Source of the DNA: Geothrix campi
Lineage (GTDB): Bacteria > Acidobacteriota > Holophagae > Holophagales > Holophagaceae
Length of the DNA: 64,000 bases
Direction: 5' to 3'
NCBI RefSeq assembly: GCF_024609265.1
Contig: NZ_JANHMP010000001.1
Span: forward strand, 1,479,495 to 1,543,494
Below are positions 19,288 through 28,089 of the stretch, piece by piece. The position numbers and the translations under genes are program-made. The notes below the pieces were generated by a model. That model was not told the DNA's origin and did not search any database. It worked only from the letters and a program-made list of their open reading frames with translations. The stretch's first letter is position 1. Each line of letters opens with the position of its first letter.

Positions 19288-19686
19288 ATGGACAAACAGC
19301 TGAACTCAAGTTGGTGGGCGCTCAGGATCGGCCTCGGGGCCGTGCCATTCCTCGCCGGACTGGACAAGTTCTTCAACCTGCTGGCCAAGTGGGAGCTCTA
19401 CCTGAATCCTCTGGCCCTGCGCCTGATCCCCGTGGCCCCGGCCACCTTCATGCGAGCGGTGGGCGTCATCGAGATGATCGTCGGCCTGGCCATCCTGACG
19501 CGGTGGACGCGGTTGGGCGCCTATGTGGCCGCGGTCTGGCTGGTGGGCATCGCCCTCAACCTGATCACGATGGGTGCCTTCCTCGATGTCGCGGTCCGCG
19601 ACCTCCTGCTCGCCGTGGCCGCCTTCACGCTGGCCCGGTTGACGGAGGTCAGGCAGCCCGAGGCCGGCGCCTCCTTCGGCGGCTGA
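19288..19686 (+). CDS. DoxX-like four-helix membrane protein
   Basis: The 132-residue protein has four hydrophobic helices (ALRIGLGAVPFLAGLDKFF, then a stretch around FMRAVGVIEMIVGLAIL, YVAAVWLVGIALNLI and DLLLAVAAFTLARL), in the DoxX/SURF4-like arrangement. AAGGAG precedes the ATG. DoxX-type proteins act in respiratory or redox membrane complexes, but the specific role here is unknown. The position directly after a di-haem cytochrome c gene suggests a shared electron-transfer function. Confidence 0.7.
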   Translation: MDKQLNSSWWALRIGLGAVPFLAGLDKFFNLLAKWELYLNPLALRLIPVAPATFMRAVGVIEMIVGLAILTRWTRLGAYVAAVWLVGIALNLITMGAFLDVAVRDLLLAVAAFTLARLTEVRQPEAGASFGG

Positions 19687-19775
19687 CGCTCCGCCCTGGG
19701 GGATCAACACCCACTTTTCCGGCCTGCCGACGGACGGCAACGGCCGACCCACACCCAACCCAGACAGGACCCGCC

Positions 19776-20432
19776 ATGCCCAAGGATTCCAGAACCACCC
19801 CCAGACCCCGCCCGGCACAGGAGCTCGACCTGGAGGTGGTGCGGTTCATCGCCAAGGCCGAGGTCCCCTCCCTCTTCGGCACGTTCACGGTCTACGGCTT
19901 TCTGGAGACCGCCACCGGGAAGGAACACCTGGCCATCGTCGCGGGCGACCTCGATGCCCGCACGCGCATCACGGTGCGGATCCACAGCGAGTGCCTCACG
20001 GGCGAAGTGCTCGGCAGCCTCAAGTGCGACTGCCGCCAGCAGCTCGAGGCGGCGCTCCACCACATCGATCAGCACGGTGGCATCGTGCTCTACCTGCGCC
20101 AGGAGGGCCGCGGCATCGGCCTGCTCAACAAGCTCCGGGCCTACGCCCTGCAGGAGCAGGGCCACGACACTGTGGAAGCCAACCACCTGCTGGGCTTCCC
20201 CGATGACCTCCGGACCTACGCGCCCGCCATCCAGATGCTGCGCTTTTTCGGCATCCGGAAAACGCTGCTGCTGACCAACAACCCCAGGAAGATCCAGGCG
20301 CTGGAAGACGCCGGCCTGGAGGTGGTCCGCGTGGCCCACCAGCAGGCCAGCAATCCCCACAGCCTGGGCTATCTCAGGACCAAGGCCCAGAAGAGCGGCC
20401 ACCTGCTGGCCTTCCATGACGAGGCGATCTGA
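19776..20432 (+). CDS. ribA: GTP cyclohydrolase II
   Basis: The 218-residue enzyme carries the zinc ligands in SECLTGEVLGSLKCDCRQQL, the catalytic loop RQEGRGIGLLNKLRAY, and the late motif LLLTNNPRKIQALEDAGLEVV. It converts GTP to 2,5-diamino-6-ribosylamino-pyrimidinone 5'-phosphate, the first step of riboflavin synthesis. It is a stand-alone RibA rather than the common RibBA fusion. The Arg-Thr-Tyr-Ala-Pro-Ala-Ile segment replaces the more usual R-x-Y-G-x-G-A-Q, a small deviation. It lies 89 bases after the DoxX-like gene, and no FMN riboswitch-like structure is visible in that gap. Confidence 0.92.
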   Translation: MPKDSRTTPRPRPAQELDLEVVRFIAKAEVPSLFGTFTVYGFLETATGKEHLAIVAGDLDARTRITVRIHSECLTGEVLGSLKCDCRQQLEAALHHIDQHGGIVLYLRQEGRGIGLLNKLRAYALQEQGHDTVEANHLLGFPDDLRTYAPAIQMLRFFGIRKTLLLTNNPRKIQALEDAGLEVVRVAHQQASNPHSLGYLRTKAQKSGHLLAFHDEAI

Positions 20433-20495
20433 GGGCCTTCTCCCGGATCGGGCCGCTCACCGGGCCTAGCCTTCCAGTTCTGCCAGAACACGCTG

Positions 20496-22499
20496 TCAGA
20501 TGCCCAGTTTCCCCAGTTTCCGGTAGAGGGTGTTCCTCGCCATCCCAAGCTCCTGGGCCGTCTTGGTCATGTTCCCCTTCCAGGCGCGCAGGCAGGCCTG
20601 GATCTGCTCCCGCTCCTCCTCCAGCAGCTGCTCCCGGAGGCTGACGGAGCCCGTGGCGCGGGTCGGTCCCGAAGCCGCGGGGGCTGAGACGGCTGCCGCC
20701 GTGTCCGGGGCCCGCAGGATCTCCTCGGGAATGTCCCCCAGCGTGATCCCCGGGCCCTTGATGGCGTGGACCATGCGCTCGACCACGTTCTGGAACTCGC
20801 GGATGTTGCCGGGCCAGGCATAGCCCTGGAGGGCGCCGCTCACGCCGGGATCGATGCGGAGGTTCGCGGCCCCCTTGCGGGCGGCGAACTTGTGGAGGAA
20901 GGCCTCCAGCAGCTCCGGGATGTCCTCGGGATGATCTCGCAGGGGCGGCAGCTTGATCATGGATACGTTGAGCCGGTAGTAGAGGTCCTGGCGGAAGGTC
21001 CCCTTGCGGATCTCCTCCCGCAGGTCCTTGTGGGTGGCGCAGATGATCCGCACGTCCACCACGAAGGGCCGGTCGCCGCCGAGGCGCGTGATGGTCTTGT
21101 CCTGGAGCACCCGGAGCAGGGCGATCTGCTGCTCCAGGGGCATGTCGCCGATCTCGTCGAGGAAGAGGGTACCCCCGCTGGCCAGCTCGAACTTCCCCGG
21201 ACGCCCCCCCCGGGCGGCGCCGGTGAAGGCCCCGTCCTGGTAGCCGAACAGCTCGCTGGCGATGAGCTCCCGGGGGATGGCCCCGCAGTTGATGGCCACG
21301 AAGGGCCCCTTCCGGCGCTCCGACTGGTTGTGGATGGCGTGGGCGAACATCTCCTTGCCCGTGCCGCTCTCGCCGGTCAGCAGGACATTGCTCTCGTTGG
21401 CCGCGGCCAGCTGGCCCAGCTGGACGGCCCGCTGCAGGACCTCCCCCTGCCCCAGGATGTCCTCGAAGCGGAAGGTGGCCTGGGCCCCGCTGAAGCGGTT
21501 GATGAGCCCCTTGATCTTGTTGATGGGGTTCACGAACAGCACCGCCCCCTTGACCACGCCGCTCTCATCCAGGATGGGCTTGCCGCTGGCGATGCACTGG
21601 AGGGCCCCCCGGCCGGAGGTCAGCTCCAGCTCCCGGTCCAGGAACTCCCGGCCCCAGGCCAGCAGCTCGCGGATGGGCCCCAGGTCCCGCACCAGCTCCG
21701 TGATGCGCTTGCCGGCGGCCTGCTGGCTGGAGACCCCGAGCAGCCGCTCCGCCACGGGGTTGATCTGGTCGAGGACGCCATCGATGTCCAGCACCAGCAC
21801 CCCGTCGGTGACCGTGAGGATGATGCTGGAGAGCCGGCTGTTCAGCAGCCTCAGCTCCCGGTTCTTCTGCCCCACCTCCAGCTCGTGCTGGATGGCCTCC
21901 ACGGCGGCCATCACCAGCCCGAGGGTATGGATGTGGGTCTTGTCCACAGGCCCGGTCATGTCCAGCAGGCCGATGGTCTTCCCCCGGGGGTCGAAGATGG
22001 GCGCGCCGGAGCAGGTCCACCGGTGGTGCTTCTGGCAGTAGTGCTCGGCACCCGAGACCTGGAAGGGCCGGCCCAGCACCAGCGTGGTGCCCGCGCCGTT
22101 GGTCCCCACTTCGCCTTCGGCCCAGAGCGCCCCCTTGTTCAGGTTCAGGTCCTGGGAGGCGAGAATCCGGTCCTGGTCCCCCACGGCCTCCAGCAGGTAC
22201 CCCTGCTCGTCGAAGAGCAGCACCACAAAGCTGGAGCCGGCCACCAGGCTGTACAGGTTCTCCATGAAGGGCTTGGCCACCCGGATCAGGTCCTGCTTCC
22301 GCTCCGCCAGCGCCGCGAACTCGGCGGACCCCAGCACCACCGTGGACCTTCCGGCCAGCGGGTCCACACCCGCGGCCTGGCAGCGGCGCCAGGAGGCCTC
22401 CAGCTCGGGCCCCAGCGTTCCGGGTTCGATCTTCCCGGCCCGGATGAAGCGGTCCCAGACCGCCCAGCGCTCCGTGGTGTGCCCCTCCCTCTGCGCCAT
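20496..22499 (-). CDS. AcoR-type sigma-54-dependent transcriptional activator
   Basis: From the ATG at 22499 (GGAGGGG four bases upstream) the protein has 667 residues. It begins with a GAF-like sensor region typical of AcoR (GEVGTNGAGTTLVLG, HYCQKHHRWTCSGAPIF, GLLDMTG). A PAS segment follows around residues 220-330. The AAA+ domain has Walker A GESGTGKEMFA, the sigma-54 contact loop GAFTGA and GTLFLDEIGDMPLEQQ. A C-terminal Fis-type HTH (TKTAQELGMARNTLYRKLGKLGI) completes it. It is divergent from the aldehyde:ferredoxin oxidoreductase gene, whose promoter has a -24/-12 element, so it very likely activates that operon in response to a small metabolite such as an aldehyde or acetoin-like compound. 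Confidence 0.93.
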   Translation of the reverse strand: MAQREGHTTERWAVWDRFIRAGKIEPGTLGPELEASWRRCQAAGVDPLAGRSTVVLGSAEFAALAERKQDLIRVAKPFMENLYSLVAGSSFVVLLFDEQGYLLEAVGDQDRILASQDLNLNKGALWAEGEVGTNGAGTTLVLGRPFQVSGAEHYCQKHHRWTCSGAPIFDPRGKTIGLLDMTGPVDKTHIHTLGLVMAAVEAIQHELEVGQKNRELRLLNSRLSSIILTVTDGVLVLDIDGVLDQINPVAERLLGVSSQQAAGKRITELVRDLGPIRELLAWGREFLDRELELTSGRGALQCIASGKPILDESGVVKGAVLFVNPINKIKGLINRFSGAQATFRFEDILGQGEVLQRAVQLGQLAAANESNVLLTGESGTGKEMFAHAIHNQSERRKGPFVAINCGAIPRELIASELFGYQDGAFTGAARGGRPGKFELASGGTLFLDEIGDMPLEQQIALLRVLQDKTITRLGGDRPFVVDVRIICATHKDLREEIRKGTFRQDLYYRLNVSMIKLPPLRDHPEDIPELLEAFLHKFAARKGAANLRIDPGVSGALQGYAWPGNIREFQNVVERMVHAIKGPGITLGDIPEEILRAPDTAAAVSAPAASGPTRATGSVSLREQLLEEEREQIQACLRAWKGNMTKTAQELGMARNTLYRKLGKLGI

Positions 22500-22708
22500 G
22501 GCCCCTCCGGAGGCGGGCCCCGTCTCGGGCCGCGTCAATCTGCTCCATCACAGTAACGATCCGATACATAAATGATCAAGATGTAACATTTCAAAACAAG
22601 GACCGGCGGCAACCCTGAGGTGTTCGGCTCATGTTTTTTCCCATCCCCATCCAGGACGGCGCGGCTTCTCGGACATTCATATCAAGAATGATTTTCCACC
22701 CTCGCCCC

Positions 22709-22724
22709 CGGCACACCTCCTGCC
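22709..22724 (+). promoter_or_regulatory. sigma-54 promoter of the aor operon
   Basis: CGGCAC followed by ACCTC and CTGCC places the invariant GG (22710-22711) and GC (22722-22723) exactly 12 bases apart, as in the TGGCAC-N5-TTGC consensus. Transcription would start near 22735, about 30 bases before the ATG at 22765. The divergent neighbour is a sigma-54 activator. The upstream 22540-22700 stretch is AT-rich and has two GTAAC repeats that could be activator sites. Confidence 0.7.
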
Positions 22725-22764
22725 TTGGTCGGGGATCCATCCGAGACCTTGAGGGGAACCCACC

Positions 22765-24495
22765 ATGGACAAGATCCTGCGCGTGAACATGACCGACCTG
22801 ACCACCGCGATCGAGGAGGTGCCCGCCGAGTGGGCCGGCCTCGGCGGCCGGGCCCTCACGTCGACCATCGTGGCGAAGGAAGTCCCGCCAGCCTGCCACG
22901 CCCTCGGGCCCAACAACAAGCTGGTGTTCGCGCCCGGGCTGCTGTCGGGCACGGCGGCCTCCAATTCGGGCCGCCTCTCCGCCGGTGCGAAGAGCCCATT
23001 GACGGGGGGCATCAAGGAAAGCAACGTCGGCGGCACCGCGGCCCAGATGTTCGCCCGCCTCGGCATCAAGGCCCTGATCGTCGAGGGCATGCCCAAAGGC
23101 GAGGGCTGGTACGCCCTCAAGGTCAGCAAGGACGGCGTCACCATCGAAGAGGAGCGTGGGCTCCTGGGCCTGGGGAATTTCGCCGTCATCGAGGCCCTCC
23201 AGTCGCTCCTCGGCAAGAAGACCGGCGTGATCGCCATCGGGCCTGCGGGCGAGATGCGGCTCACGGCCGCCAACATCTCCGTGAAGGACCCTTCCGGCAA
23301 GATCCGCAGCCACGGCCGCGGCGGCCTCGGCGCTGTCATGGGCTCCAAGCGGATCAAGTTCATCGCCATCGACGACGAGGGCGCCCCCGGCATCCAGCTC
23401 GCGGACCCCGAGGCCTTCAAGAACGCCTCGCGCATCTTCACGAAAGCCCTCATGGACCATCCCGTGAGCGGCCAGGGCCTCCCCACCTATGGCACCAACG
23501 TCCTCGTCAACATCCTCCACGAGGCGGGCGGCCTGCCCACCCGGAACTTCACCCACGGCCAGTTCGACGGGCACGAGCAGATTTGCGGCGAGACCATGCA
23601 CGACACCATCGTGGCCCGCGGGGGGAAGCCCCGGCACGGCTGCCACGCGGGCTGCGTCATCCAGTGCTCCCAGGTCTACCACGACAAGGAGGGCCAGTAC
23701 CTGACCTCCGGCTTCGAGTACGAAACCATCTGGGGCCTGGGCGCCAACTGTCTCATCACCGAGCTGGACGATATCGCCCAGGCAGACAGCGTCATGGACG
23801 ACCTCGGCATCGACTCCATCGAGACCGCCGTGGCCTTCGGCGTGGCCATGGAGGCGGGCATCCTGCCCTGGGGCGACGGGAAGGAAGTGGTCCGCATCCT
23901 GCGCGAGGAGATCGGCAAGGGCACCGCCCTGGGCCGGGTGATCGGCTCCGGCGCGGGCGCCGTGGGGCGCACCTACGGCGTCACCCGGGTGCCGGTGGTG
24001 AAGAACCAGGCCATCCCGGCCTACGACCCCCGCTCGGTCAAGGGCATTGGCATCACCTACTGCACCAGCCCCATGGGGGCAGATCACACCGCGGGCTACA
24101 CCATCGCCACCAACATCCTCAACGTGGGCGGCCAGGTGGATCCCCTGAAGAAGGATGGGCAGATCGAGCTCTCCCGGAACCTGCAGATCGCCACCGCCGC
24201 CATCGATTCCACGGGCATGTGCATCTTCAGCGCCTTCCCGGCCCTGGACATCCCCGAGTGCCTGCCGGCGCTGATCGACATGATCAACGCCCGCTTTGGC
24301 GCGAAGCTGACAGGTGATGACGTGACGGGCCTGGGCAAGACCGTGTTGAAGCTCGAGCGCGCCTTCAACCTGGCGGCCGGCCTGACCAGCGCCGATGACC
24401 GCCTGCCGGAGTTCTTCAACTCGGACCTGGTGGCTCCGCACCAGGCCGTGTGGGACTTCACGAACGAGGAGATCGACGCCTTCTGGGATTTCTGA
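22765..24495 (+). CDS. aor: aldehyde:ferredoxin oxidoreductase, tungsten type
   Basis: The 576-residue protein follows the AOR family: N-terminal pterin-binding domain (GPNNKLVFAPGLLSGT, GGIKESNVGGTAAQM, GRGGLGAVMGSKRIK) and then the helical domains. The cysteines CHAGCVIQC and a later one in DSTGMCIF are suited to the [4Fe-4S] cluster. The first three are spaced C-x3-C-x3-C rather than the classical C-x2-C-x3-C. Such enzymes carry tungsten-bispyranopterin and interconvert aldehydes and carboxylates with ferredoxin. The ribosome site GAGGGGAA precedes the ATG. The next gene, starting one base after the stop codon, encodes a ThiS/MoaD-like protein. A sigma-54 promoter and the divergent AcoR-type activator imply inducible expression. 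Confidence 0.93.
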   Translation: MDKILRVNMTDLTTAIEEVPAEWAGLGGRALTSTIVAKEVPPACHALGPNNKLVFAPGLLSGTAASNSGRLSAGAKSPLTGGIKESNVGGTAAQMFARLGIKALIVEGMPKGEGWYALKVSKDGVTIEEERGLLGLGNFAVIEALQSLLGKKTGVIAIGPAGEMRLTAANISVKDPSGKIRSHGRGGLGAVMGSKRIKFIAIDDEGAPGIQLADPEAFKNASRIFTKALMDHPVSGQGLPTYGTNVLVNILHEAGGLPTRNFTHGQFDGHEQICGETMHDTIVARGGKPRHGCHAGCVIQCSQVYHDKEGQYLTSGFEYETIWGLGANCLITELDDIAQADSVMDDLGIDSIETAVAFGVAMEAGILPWGDGKEVVRILREEIGKGTALGRVIGSGAGAVGRTYGVTRVPVVKNQAIPAYDPRSVKGIGITYCTSPMGADHTAGYTIATNILNVGGQVDPLKKDGQIELSRNLQIATAAIDSTGMCIFSAFPALDIPECLPALIDMINARFGAKLTGDDVTGLGKTVLKLERAFNLAAGLTSADDRLPEFFNSDLVAPHQAVWDFTNEEIDAFWDF

Positions 24496-24496
24496 C

Positions 24497-24730
24497 ATGG
24501 CGCCGATAACCGTCACCATCAAGCTCTTCGCCCATTTCCGGAATGGCCGGTTCAAGGAGGCGGACCATCAGTTCCCGCCCGGCGTGGCCTGCCGCGAGGT
24601 CATCCTCGGGCTGGGCTTCCGGCTGGGCGAGATGGGCATCGTCATGGTGAACGGCCAGCACGCCCCCCTGGATCATCCGCTGAGCGAGCGCGACACCCTG
24701 GCCCTCTTCCCCCTGGTGGGCGGGGGATGA
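24497..24730 (+). CDS. ThiS/MoaD-like sulfur carrier
   Basis: The 77-residue protein has the beta-grasp pattern (ITVTIKLFAHFR, GLGFRLGEMGIVMVNGQ, LALFPLVGGG) and the terminal Gly-Gly needed for adenylation and thiocarboxylation, here GGG. It follows aor with no gap. A MoaD-like carrier in an AOR operon probably supplies sulfur for the pyranopterin cofactor. A ThiS-like role cannot be excluded from sequence alone. Confidence 0.88.
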   Translation: MAPITVTIKLFAHFRNGRFKEADHQFPPGVACREVILGLGFRLGEMGIVMVNGQHAPLDHPLSERDTLALFPLVGGG

Positions 24731-24782
24731 GGCCCGACCACCAGGCGTCCGGTGGAAGCCGGCAGTGCCGCCGGGCCGGCGT

Positions 24783-25394
24783 TCACCGGACGTTGCTGAC
24801 GCTGTTCTTCACCGTGTCGTGCTTGGTCTTCATGATGTTGCTGATGGCCGTGTAGGAGCGGTTCTCCTCTTGCATCTGGGACTGGAGCTGCAGGTACTGC
24901 AGGTTGAAGCTCATCTGGGTCTCCTGCATCGATTGCGTGGCGGCGAGCAGGGCCTGGGAAGAGTCCCCTCCTCCCGCCCCGCCGAGGCCACCGGTCATCC
25001 CGGTCCCGCCCGCGGCGATGCCCCCAAGCACGTACTCCGCCAGGCTCACCGCTTCCGCCGGAGACAGCCCGGGAACCGCCACAGACACGAGCTGCGTAGA
25101 CGCGCCCAGCAGGTTTGGAGGCAGGGGTCGTGCGAACAACTGGCGCTTCACGGAAGCCGTCAGACGATCCAAAACGGACTGCTCTTCGAAAGTCAGCCGG
25201 GCCTTCACGCGCTGGTGCTGGGTCACCATGCCCGCGAACCGGCCCTGGTCGGACGCAGACCATGTCACGATCCCCGGGCGCATGGGTGCCGGGGCGGCTT
25301 GAGGCCGGAGCGGCTGGGTCGGTCGCAGGGTGGACTGCGCGAGCGCCACCACCGACGTGGCCAGGACGGCGCAGAGGGCTCGCAAGGCGTTCAT
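24783..25394 (-). CDS. secreted hypothetical protein
   Basis: The 203-residue protein starts with a signal peptide (MNALRALCAVLATSVVALAQ). It has a mid region with a Gly-rich linker (GGIAAGGTGMTGGLGGAGGG). It ends in an amphipathic helical block, SFNLQYLQLQSQMQEENRSY, followed by NIMKTKHDTVKNSV. The C-terminal block looks conserved and may oligomerise. The same ending occurs in uncharacterised exported proteins I associate with delta-proteobacteria and acidobacteria. No enzymatic motif is visible and I assign no function. Confidence 0.6.
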   Translation of the reverse strand: MNALRALCAVLATSVVALAQSTLRPTQPLRPQAAPAPMRPGIVTWSASDQGRFAGMVTQHQRVKARLTFEEQSVLDRLTASVKRQLFARPLPPNLLGASTQLVSVAVPGLSPAEAVSLAEYVLGGIAAGGTGMTGGLGGAGGGDSSQALLAATQSMQETQMSFNLQYLQLQSQMQEENRSYTAISNIMKTKHDTVKNSVSNVR

Positions 25395-25479
25395 GGAGGT
25401 CTCCGACAGGGGAAATCCATCGTCCCACCGTGGTCAAGCTGGGCCCGGCTCGGCGGCCAGGATGGCAGGGCCCGGCTGC

Positions 25480-26220
25480 CTAGTCCTCGAGGAACCGGGT
25501 GAACTCCGACACGGGGGCGCGCTCGGTCTCCAGGCTGTTCTCCACGGCGGTCGGATCGGCGTAGCCAAGGGCCATGCCGCAAACCAGCATCTGCTCGGGC
25601 CGGAAGGCGAGTTCCTCGGCGATGACACGGTGGAACTGGGTGAAGGCGGCCTGGGGGCAGGTGTGCAGGCCCCGGGCGCGGGCCGCCACCATGATGTTCT
25701 GGAGGAACATCCCGTAGTCGAGCCAGCTGCCCACCTGCAGCACGCGGTCAATGCTGAAGATCAGGCCCACGGGTGCGTCGAAGAACCGGAAGTTGCGGCC
25801 ATGCTGGGCATGCATGCCCGCCTTGTCGGTCTTGGCAAGGCCCAGGAGGCCGTAGAGGTCCCAACCGACCTTGCGGCGGCGGTCGAGGTAGGGCGGGGCC
25901 CACTCCTTCGGGTAGTAGTCGTACTCCCGCTCATGCGCGGCCAGCTCCACCGGGTTGGCGTAGATGGCGCCGATGCGGTCGCAGAGCCGCTGCCTCGCGG
26001 CGCCCGTCAGCACGTGGACCTGCCAGGGCTGGATGTTGGTGCCCGAGGGCGCACGCGAAGCCACGCGCAGGATGTCCTCCACGATTTCGCGCGGCACCGG
26101 CGTCGGCAAAAAGGCGCGCATGGAGCGGCGGCTGAGGATGGCGGCGTCAACCGCGGCGGTCTGGGCCTCGGTGGGCGGATCGAACAAGGTCACGAGGTCG
26201 GTCCTTTCGGGAAAGGTCAT
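25480..26220 (-). CDS. nitroreductase family flavoprotein
   Basis: The 246-residue protein has the nitroreductase N-terminal FMN motif (ILSRRSMRAFLPTPVPREIV), ASRAPSGTNIQPWQVHVLTG, and a GLHTCPQAAF / GMALGYADP C-terminal block. These FMN enzymes reduce nitro groups, quinones or enones with NAD(P)H in the cytoplasm. Its ATG overlaps the stop of the upstream MBL-fold gene (ATGA), indicating coupled translation and rejecting a longer reading from 26253. The physiological substrate is unknown. Confidence 0.9.
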   Translation of the reverse strand: MTFPERTDLVTLFDPPTEAQTAAVDAAILSRRSMRAFLPTPVPREIVEDILRVASRAPSGTNIQPWQVHVLTGAARQRLCDRIGAIYANPVELAAHEREYDYYPKEWAPPYLDRRRKVGWDLYGLLGLAKTDKAGMHAQHGRNFRFFDAPVGLIFSIDRVLQVGSWLDYGMFLQNIMVAARARGLHTCPQAAFTQFHRVIAEELAFRPEQMLVCGMALGYADPTAVENSLETERAPVSEFTRFLED

Positions 26221-26870
26221 TTCAGTCCGTGCTTCGCTTTGAACCCCGCCCATTCTCCCTTGGCCTTGAGGAAAGCCTCCACATCGGGGTAGAGGAGAAA
26301 GGGGTTGTACCGTCGCTCCCAGGCCATCGTGGAACTCGGACGGGCACCATAATCATGGCCGGGCCAGAGGGTGGTGTGGGGCGGCCACTCCCGCAGCAGC
26401 CGCTGGAGGCTGGCCCACTCGGTGCGGCCGTCGGCTTCGGTCTGGGTGCCGCCGACCTTGCCCACGAACAGCAGGTCGCCGGTGATGCCCGCGTCCTCGC
26501 CCTCCACCAGGAAGGCCAGGTGGTCGTGGTAGTGGCCGGGGACATGCCAGACCCGGAGCGAGTAAGTCCCAAAGGGGACGCGGTCGCCGTCCTTGAGCGT
26601 GAGGTCGAGGGCACCGGGATGTCCCGGGCCGCCCGCCACCAGGGCTCCGGTCAGCGCCTTGGCCCCCTCGTTGCCGTTCGAGTGGTCCGCGTGGCCGTGG
26701 GTGTTGAGGATATGGGTGATCTTCAGCCCCTGGGCCCGGGCCCGCTCCACCACGGCCTCGGGGGTGTACGAGGGGTCGATGAGCACGCCCACGCCCGCTT
26801 CCCGGTCCCCCAGGAGGTAGCCGAAGTTGCGATCGCCCCCGACCCGGATCTGCTCGAAGATGAAGCGCAT
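26217..26870 (-). CDS. MBL-fold hydrolase, glyoxalase II-like
   Basis: The 217-residue protein carries the metal motif T-H-G-H-A-D-H with later ligands in GHYHDH, GDLLF and WPGHDYG, plus a short C-terminal helix containing ERRYNPFLL. This pattern fits hydroxyacylglutathione hydrolase-like or related thioester hydrolases of the MBL fold. GGGAGGG before the ATG at 26870 sets the start. It is cotranscribed with the nitroreductase. The exact thiol substrate cannot be read from sequence. Confidence 0.88.
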   Translation of the reverse strand: MRFIFEQIRVGGDRNFGYLLGDREAGVGVLIDPSYTPEAVVERARAQGLKITHILNTHGHADHSNGNEGAKALTGALVAGGPGHPGALDLTLKDGDRVPFGTYSLRVWHVPGHYHDHLAFLVEGEDAGITGDLLFVGKVGGTQTEADGRTEWASLQRLLREWPPHTTLWPGHDYGARPSSTMAWERRYNPFLLYPDVEAFLKAKGEWAGFKAKHGLK

Positions 26871-26956
26871 GGGACCCTCCCGGTTCCATTGTCCCGCACC
26901 CGGGGGAACGCCTCCGCCCCGACCGGCATCCAAATGGGCATGTGGAGGACAGGCCC

Positions 26957-28027
26957 ATGTTGAAAGGGAAGGTATGGCTGGCAGTGGTCGCGGCGGTGGC
27001 GCTGGCGGGTGCGGCCCTGGCCCTTCCCCGCCAGGGGCACCCCCCGACCCTGACCGATCGAGAGGTGAAAGTGAACGCGCCCGACAAGCCGAGCCCCGAG
27101 GTGCTCAAGAAGAAGCTCACCCCCATGCAGTACCGCGTCACCCAGGAGGCCGCCACGGAGCCCCCCTTCCAGAATGAGTTCTGGAATGACCACCGGGAGG
27201 GGATCTACCTGGACGTGGTGAGCGGGAAGCCGCTGTTTTCGTCCAAGGACAAATTCGACTCGGGTTGCGGGTGGCCCAGTTTCACAAAACCCCTGGCGAC
27301 GGAGGAGGTCGTTGAGAAGCGCGACACCACCCTCGGCATGCTCCGCACCGAGGTCCGCTCCAAGGGCGCGGATTCCCACCTGGGCCACGTGTTCGACGAC
27401 GGCCCCCGGGACCAGGGCGGCCTGCGCTACTGCATCAATTCCGCCTCCCTGCGCTTCGTGCCCGTGGACGACCTGGAGAAGGAGGGCCTGGGCCGCTTCC
27501 TGCCCCTGTTCGGCCGGACGGCCAAGGTCGCCCCGGCGCCGAAACCGGGCCCGGCGGAAGAGGTCGCCACCCTGGCCGGGGGCTGTTTCTGGGGAATGGA
27601 GGATCTGCTGCGCAAGCAGCCCGGCGTCATCGCCATCGAAGTGGGCTATACCGGCGGAAGCGTCCCCAACGCCACCTACGAGCACCATGAGGGCCATGCC
27701 GAGGCCGTGCAGATCCGCTTCGATCCCACGAAGACCAGCTTCGAGGCCCTGCTGCGCTTCTTCTTCCGCATGCACGACCCCACCACCCTGAACCGCCAGG
27801 GCAACGACATGGGCACCTCGTACCGCAGCGCGATCTTCACCCACAGCGAGGCCCAGCGGCAGACCGCCGAGCGCGTGAAGGCCGAGGTGGATGCCAGCGG
27901 CAAGTGGAAGCGCCCCATCGTCACCGAGATCACGCCCGCCGGCCCCTGGTGGACGGCCGAGGAATACCACCAGGACTACCTGATCAAGCATCCCGGCGGC
28001 TACACCTGCCACTACGTGCGGGACTGA
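26957..28027 (+). CDS. msrBA: periplasmic methionine sulfoxide reductase MsrB-MsrA fusion
   Basis: The 356-residue protein has a signal peptide ([22 protein letters not shown]). An MsrB domain (residues ~45-180) follows with [22 protein letters not shown] and the catalytic Cys in [11 protein letters not shown]. An MsrA domain (residues ~200-356) has the catalytic GGCFWG and a C-terminal Cys in GYTCHYVRD that can resolve the disulfide. The zinc C-x-x-C pairs of many MsrB are absent, as in the non-zinc form. It would repair both Met sulfoxide epimers of exported proteins. The order B-A is the reverse of the PilB-type fusions. GGAGG lies eight bases before the ATG. Confidence 0.93.
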   Translation: MLKGKVWLAVVAAVALAGAALALPRQGHPPTLTDREVKVNAPDKPSPEVLKKKLTPMQYRVTQEAATEPPFQNEFWNDHREGIYLDVVSGKPLFSSKDKFDSGCGWPSFTKPLATEEVVEKRDTTLGMLRTEVRSKGADSHLGHVFDDGPRDQGGLRYCINSASLRFVPVDDLEKEGLGRFLPLFGRTAKVAPAPKPGPAEEVATLAGGCFWGMEDLLRKQPGVIAIEVGYTGGSVPNATYEHHEGHAEAVQIRFDPTKTSFEALLRFFFRMHDPTTLNRQGNDMGTSYRSAIFTHSEAQRQTAERVKAEVDASGKWKRPIVTEITPAGPWWTAEEYHQDYLIKHPGGYTCHYVRD

Positions 28028-28089
28028 TTCTGCGGCATCCTAGTCCATCCGGGCCGGTTCCCCCGTCCGGATCGGAACCTGGAGCTGCC

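Noticed and set aside
20766..22556. Long open frame antisense to the AcoR-type activator
   Set aside because: The composition mirrors the opposite strand's codon bias and no domain is recognisable.
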